NCBI GenBank assembly: GCA_035236585.1
Contig: CP141130.1
Span: forward strand, 32,003,501 to 32,067,500
Origin: Warburgia ugandensis
Lineage: Eukaryota > Streptophyta > Magnoliopsida > Canellales > Canellaceae
Length of the DNA stretch: 64,000 nucleotides
Direction: 5' to 3'
Part shown: piece after piece, positions 58,193-64,000 of the stretch
Numbering within the stretch: the first letter of the stretch is position 1
How the letters are laid out: each line of letters starts with the position of its first letter
Notes under the pieces: generated by a model
What the model was told of the DNA's origin: nothing
The model's database searches: none
The model's input: the letters and a program-made list of their open reading frames with translations, nothing else
Translations under genes and position numbers: made by a program

Positions 58193-59804
58193 ACATTGAT
58201 GTGCTTTTTGTAAAAGTGAAAGACTGCAGAAACTATTTCATTCAAAATAGTAACAATGTGACCAAGTAATTTCTAAATTGCATGCAATTGAGCGTATTAA
58301 TAATTAATGCAAAATATTAGCTATGAAACATCATAGTAGTCTAATTATAGAGTTGAAAACTTATTAAGTGAGACTATATTTGAAAATACATGGTTTTCAT
58401 GATTTACAAAATGATAAGGATCCATATTATTGTGTATAATCCTCGAAAACAGCTCTTGTGAGGGTTGTCTTTAGTCAGCCATGTAATGCCACATGATTTG
58501 ACTTGTATGATTTCACAATGCATGACTATCAATTGTTCTATATGATGTAGAGGCACATGATGATGCCTAGCAATAGTATGCTATGAAAGGTATGTGAGAC
58601 ATGGTAGACCTGCACTAGGAATTGAGGATTGATCATCCTCCCTCTAAAACTTTATACATTTGACACTGGCCACAATAGCCAAATCAGGTGGAGAGACATC
58701 ATGGGTAGGGTCATGGACTGCACGCCGTGTTCCCATGCACACAGTGTGATTGTTACTTGTTCTGGTATTGATGAGTAGTTCAGACATGACGTGATCTTGT
58801 CCACTGCACAAATGATCTATTATTTTCAAGATTTGAGAGTCTCATGTATGTAGTGTGATAGTACGAGAGGTACTCGGCACCCTAAAACTTTAGGTCTATA
58901 ATGAATACTCATGACCAATTGCAAATAACTAGATTTTGAGTGGTTTTACACTTGTGAGACCACTAAGAAGACATTCAGATGATATTATCTACATATGTTT
59001 ATGAGATACATTGATTATATTTAAGCTTTTTATGATTTTAATGTTCTTATCTATTTATTATTTGATGATGATTTACTATCCATTTGTGGATGAGATTATG
59101 CATGAGATGGTACATGATAGGAGTATGTGATAATTATGCATAATTTGTGAAACAGCCTACACAAGCGCCATCTTGCTAAGATATTATATTTATTTACAAT
59201 ATCATATGTTCTGAGAAATAAAGCCAAGGGAAGGAAACCATACTAGAAGACATAAGAGAGGTAAAAGAAGGTAACGTCGAACAGGCATACAGCCTTACTG
59301 AGATTATCTCAGAATTGAAGTAGTAGGTTAATTTTGTGACTTTTGTTTCTTGGACATATGAATTTGTAATATTAAACCTTGGGTATGTGGTTGAGACCAG
59401 ATTGATCTTGGTAAGAACTATTTAATTCATGAATGTTTCTTTTATTTTGATTAAACTTTGATTTTCTAAAACATAAGTAGATCCATGCATATAAGTGTGA
59501 TTGGATGGAGATGGAATCTCCCCTATTATTTTATTATATTGTGTTTATCAAGAACACTGCATCGCCTGTGTAAAATGAGCTAGTCTGAAAAACATAGAAG
59601 ACTCTGCTAGATTTTCAGTAGAAATGTAGTGGTATTTCACCAAAAATCCTTATTTTTAGAAAAGAAAAATGATACTTAGGATTTTAAAGGTTTTTTCATA
59701 TAAAATATCATTCAAAGTTTTTTCTGAAACTTCTTTCAAAACTCAGGGCCACATGGTTGTAAAAGATCTTGCGAAAAAGTAGTGTAAAAACATAGGATGT
59801 GACA
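58193..59804 (+). mobile_element. Element D, 5' LTR (5' end unclear)
   Basis: The plus-strand LTR ends ATAGGATGTGACA at 59804 and is followed at once by a primer site. It carries the shared stem-loop at 59180-59203 about 600 bp from its end, in the same element orientation as in A, B and C. Its left part begins abruptly next to the start of element E's LTR (near 58180); no TGTAAC-type start was found, so it is probably truncated. Confidence 0.65.
59180..59203 (+). other. Conserved LTR stem-loop (element D copy)
   Basis: GATATTATA (59180-59188) pairs with TACAATATC (59195-59203), eight of nine positions, with a 6-base loop. It is preceded by CCTACACAAGC and CTTGCTAA, the complement of the motif after the A, B and C stem-loops. 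Confidence 0.6.
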
Positions 59805-59820
59805 GTTGGTATAAGAGCTC
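59805..59820 (+). other. Primer binding site of element D (tRNA-iMet type)
   Basis: GTTGGTATAAGAGCTC directly follows the LTR end and differs by one base from TGGTATCAGAGC. Confidence 0.85.
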
Positions 59821-59939
59821 ACCCAATCCTTTCACAGCCAGTCCAACATGTATAAACAGTTACAAAAATTTTAGACATGTTGTTGTTTAGGATAAGTGAG
59901 AAAAGGAAGCTAACACTCATTTGGGTCAGCTTTGTACAA

Positions 59940-61000
59940 ATGGCTCATAGGAGGAAGACGAGGTCTACTCCTATTGCACTTCATGCTACATCTACTGAGT
60001 CTTCAAGGCAGAGTACCCAGGTGGTAGAGATCATGACCTAGGTGATCCAAAGTCTATTACTGCATTTACAGTAGTAGCAATAGTAGGCATAGACACTGGC
60101 ACCAGTGCATGTATTGGCATAAACAACGATAGTGATGCCAGTCATGGTACTAGTGGAGACACCGGCTTAGGCATTTGATTAAGCACAGATTATAGTGGTA
60201 ATGAACACTATCGACATTGGCTAGGGGGAGGGTTATGGTAGGATAGATAAGCTATTGGAATGGTTTCAGCAGATTGTGCCATCATTCTCTAGTAATGGTG
60301 AGCCAGAGGTAGTGGAAAGCTAGATATTTGAGGTGGAGAGGTGGGGAGGCTGCATTTTGGTGGTAGGCGGTTGAGAGGATACATTCTTCCACCAGCATTT
60401 CTTGGGAGGCCTTCAGGAAGGCCTATGATGATTGATTCTTTTCACCTAATTCACAAAATGCAAAGCGAACACTAGAGCAAGCAAACCATGACCATGACAG
60501 TTCAGTAGTATGTGAGCCATTTTGCATAGTGGAGGAGGTTTTCTCCCACCATCTTCTTGACAAACATCGAGGTGGTTGATTAGTTTGTGAATGGTTTGAG
60601 CCCATGGTTGATGAGTCGAGTTCTATAGATGAGATTAACTTTAGTGGTTAAGGCAATCAACACGGCCTCTATGTTGGAGAGGGATTCCCTTACGACTCGA
60701 GCAGTAGAGGGAGCTGGATGGAGGTAGAGTTGGATAACCCATAAGGGTAAGAGGCCTTTCTCCTCTATCGAGACGTAGAGACTCCATACATAGTAGCAAC
60801 TTGTCAGACATAGCAAGAGTGCAGATAAGAGATTCTATTAGAGGTGTAGGAGGTACCATTCTGGAAGGAATTGCCCTAGACTAGGATAGGGGACAAAGCA
60901 GTAGCACCATCATCAATCGCAGAGACCACCTTTATGATGCTATACAAGCAATGAGATTGGGCACATATCTAGAGACTATCCTAGAAGACCTGGGGACATA
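59940..61000 (+). pseudogene. Gag remnant with degenerate zinc knuckle (element D)
   Basis: The ATG at 59940 opens MAHRRKTRSTPIALHATSTE followed by SSRQSTQVVE, then stops; element C starts gag in a similar way. Downstream frames contain WGG and FVNGLSPWLMSRV-like residues (60560-60620) in the order of gypsy gag. At about 60938-60985 CYTSNEIGHISRDYPRRPG aligns with the knuckle CYxCNEIGHISRDCPRRPG, with the second and fourth cysteines changed to S and Y. Most stops are TAG or TGA, the result expected when CAG, CGA or TGG codons decay by C-to-T change. Confidence 0.68.
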
Positions 61001-61095
61001 CTAATTGATAGTGGGACCAGGATGGGTGTAGTTCCTCACAACTAAGGTGTGTATGTGCTATTACTTTAGAGTAGGCACAATCACCTGATGCAATA

Positions 61096-61371
61096 GTTGA
61101 AGGTACATTTCTTGTTGCAGATAAACATGCAAGGACCTTAATTGACCCAAGGTCTATGCACTCTTTTATTTCATGTGTGTTTGCATCACTTGTGAAATTT
61201 CCCTTGCATGCCTTAGGATTCGGGTTGGACGTGATGACTCCATTAGGAGATTCGATTCTAGTGAGACAATTCCTTCAAGAAGTACCCATTATGATCATGG
61301 GTGAGAGGATGGACACTAACCTTATCCTCATTAACATGGTGGATTTTGATATCATCTTAGGAATTGATTGG
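61096..61371 (+). pseudogene. Ty3/gypsy aspartic protease and linker (element D)
   Basis: An open frame reads VEGTFLVADKHARTLIDPRS, MHSFISCVFASLVKFPLHAL and ends VDFDIILGIDW before a TAG. It matches the gypsy protease with its flap and C-terminal ILGMDW hallmark. The catalytic triplet DSG has become DPR: the aspartate (61144-61146) is kept, the serine and glycine are lost. An upstream in-frame extension is broken. The segment precedes RT by about 320 bases, the usual order. Confidence 0.85.
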
Positions 61372-61689
61372 TAGGAAAATATTGGGCAATGATGGATTGT
61401 TGTGGGAAGAGGATTATGTTTTGCTCACCAGGGCGCCTAATAGTCTCGTTCCAAGGGAGAAAGGACATGATGGGAGCATGTTTCATTTCAGCGTTATGGG
61501 TAGCTCGACACATCTAGAAGGGGTGTTAGGCACTTCTGGCTAGTGTGATGATAGTGGAGGTAGAGGGGCCTTAGATTGATGAGCTGAACATGATCAGGGA
61601 GTTTTAGGATTTCTTTCCTAAGGGGCTTCTTAGACTACCACCTTAGAGAGAGATTGATTTTACTATCGAGCTAGTGTCAAGCCCGGCAT

Positions 61690-62330
61690 TAGGGTGCCAT
61701 ATAAGATGGCACCAGCTAAGTTGAGAGAGCTCAAGACATAAATCCAAAAGTTGCTTGACAAGGGATTTATTAGACCTAGTGGTTTATCTTAGGGACGACT
61801 AGCCCTCTTTGCGAAGAAGAAGGATAGATCGATGCAGTTTTCCATTGATTACTGCATGTTGAATAGGGTGACAATGAAGAACCACTACCATTTACTTAGG
61901 ATTGACAACCTTATTGATTAGCTTCAGTTAGCATAGATCCTATCAAAGATTGATTTGAGGTTAGGTTACCACCAGTTTTGAATGTAGCAGGAGGAAGTCT
62001 TTAGGACGGCATTCAGGAAATGGTATAGTCACTATGAGTTTTTGGTGATGCTTTTGGTTTGACAAACATGTTTGTATTTTTCATAGATCTTATGAACCGG
62101 GTCGTTTGAGCTTACTTGGCCAAGTTTGTGATTGTGTTTGTGGATGACATTCTTATAAACTTCATGAGCAGAGAGGAGCATAGGGAATAGTAGCATATTG
62201 TCTCTAGTACCTTGTAGACTCACCACTTTGTTTACTAAGTTATGAAGGTGTGAGTTATGGTTAGAGTAGGTGAACTTCCTTAGCCATGTCATCTTAAAGG
62301 ACGGAGTGGCAGTTGACTAGGCAAAGGTTG
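61690..62330 (+). pseudogene. Ty3/gypsy reverse transcriptase (element D)
   Basis: Plus-strand translation, through about ten stops, shows RMAPAKLRELKT, IQKLLDKGFIRPSGLS, FAKKKDRSMQFSIDYCMLNR, SKIDLRLGYHQF, EEVFRTAFRKWYSHYEFLVM and IVFVDDIL. These are the ordered RT blocks of Ty3/gypsy. The catalytic loop is FVDD (62137-62148), both aspartates intact. Stops mostly replace tryptophan or glutamine. Of the pol copies here this is the most readable, and it serves as the reference for the remnants in A and C. Confidence 0.88.
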
Positions 62331-62340
62331 AGGCAATGAT

Positions 62341-62585
62341 GGATTGAGATTAGTATTTTCCTCGGTCTTATGGGCTTCTATTGCAGGTTTAATGAGGGGT
62401 TGTCCAGGATTACATTACCTTCGACCGCACTAACTATGAAGGAGACAAAGTTTGTGTGTATTGATGCATTTGTGATGAGCTTTCACACGCTCAAGAGGAC
62501 ACTTACCTCTGCACCAGTGTTGACCTTACCAGTAGGCAATGGTGGTGGTTTATTATAATGCGTTTGGTAAGAGACTTGGTCGTGT
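62341..62585 (+). pseudogene. RNase H domain start (element D), cut off at 62585
   Basis: Translation gives SIFLGLMGFYCRFNEGLSRI, TLPSTALTMKETKFVCIDAF, FHTLKRTLTSAPVLTLP and LLYNAFGKRLGRVL. These match SFLGLAGYYRRFVEGFSRIA...LTxKGxKFxWTxxCExSFxxLKxxLTSAPVLxLP...VYSDASxxGLGCVL. Homology ends abruptly at the junction with the E-family LTR at about 62590, so the rest of RNase H, integrase and the 3' LTR are missing. Confidence 0.85.
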
Positions 62586-62589
62586 GCTA

Positions 62590-64000
<1,411 letters not shown>

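Overview
The window looks like intergenic heterochromatin of a flowering plant. It is AT-rich, full of (CT)n/(GA)n microsatellites, and no intact host gene is visible. Nearly everything that can be named is a decayed, nested transposable element: Ty3/gypsy LTR retrotransposons primed by initiator-methionine tRNA and having 3.3-4.8 kb LTRs, a gag-only gypsy element, two CACTA (En/Spm) DNA transposons with TNP2-type transposase, and the 3' part of an L1-type LINE with an RNase H domain. The lineage cannot be fixed from the sequence alone. Most open frames are short and arise from repeats or chance; the real coding traces are read through frameshifts and stops.

Layout. 1-9255: minus-strand gypsy element A (3' LTR cut by the window start, internal region with gag, PR, RT remnants, complete 5' LTR). 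9256-9880: G-rich minisatellite-like block. 9880-15486: CACTA-1, minus strand, a mosaic with two 5'-subterminal regions. 15520-15657: (CT)n/(GA)n hairpin. 15935-17640: LINE 3' part. 17641-24854: mostly featureless. 24855 to about 35110: CACTA-2, plus strand, the best preserved transposase copy, split by a 4.84 kb solo LTR (B, 27888-32727) with a 5 bp target duplication. 35110-37392: an SSR and inverted-repeat locus inside or next to a possible LTR end (F). 37393-40689: unassigned. 40690-51383: complete minus-strand gypsy element C with a perfect TGAAC target duplication. 51910-58178: gag-only gypsy element E, minus strand. 58193-62589: decayed plus-strand gypsy element D with PBS, gag, PR, RT and the RNase H start. 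62590-64000: a further E-family LTR, inverted relative to E.

The parts work together only as selfish elements. Comparing the copies gives the most interesting results. LTRs of four families (A, B, C, D) carry a stem-loop at a comparable distance from the LTR 3' end; the stem sequence changes between families while pairing is kept. Three families share a block of about 60 bp near the LTR start. A and C lost most of RNase H and all integrase at the same position, as expected of one non-autonomous lineage that kept transposing. A microsatellite locus at 36085-36458 combines a long (CATA)n/(TATG)n palindrome with 79 bp inverted arms around a (GC)n(AC)n centre.
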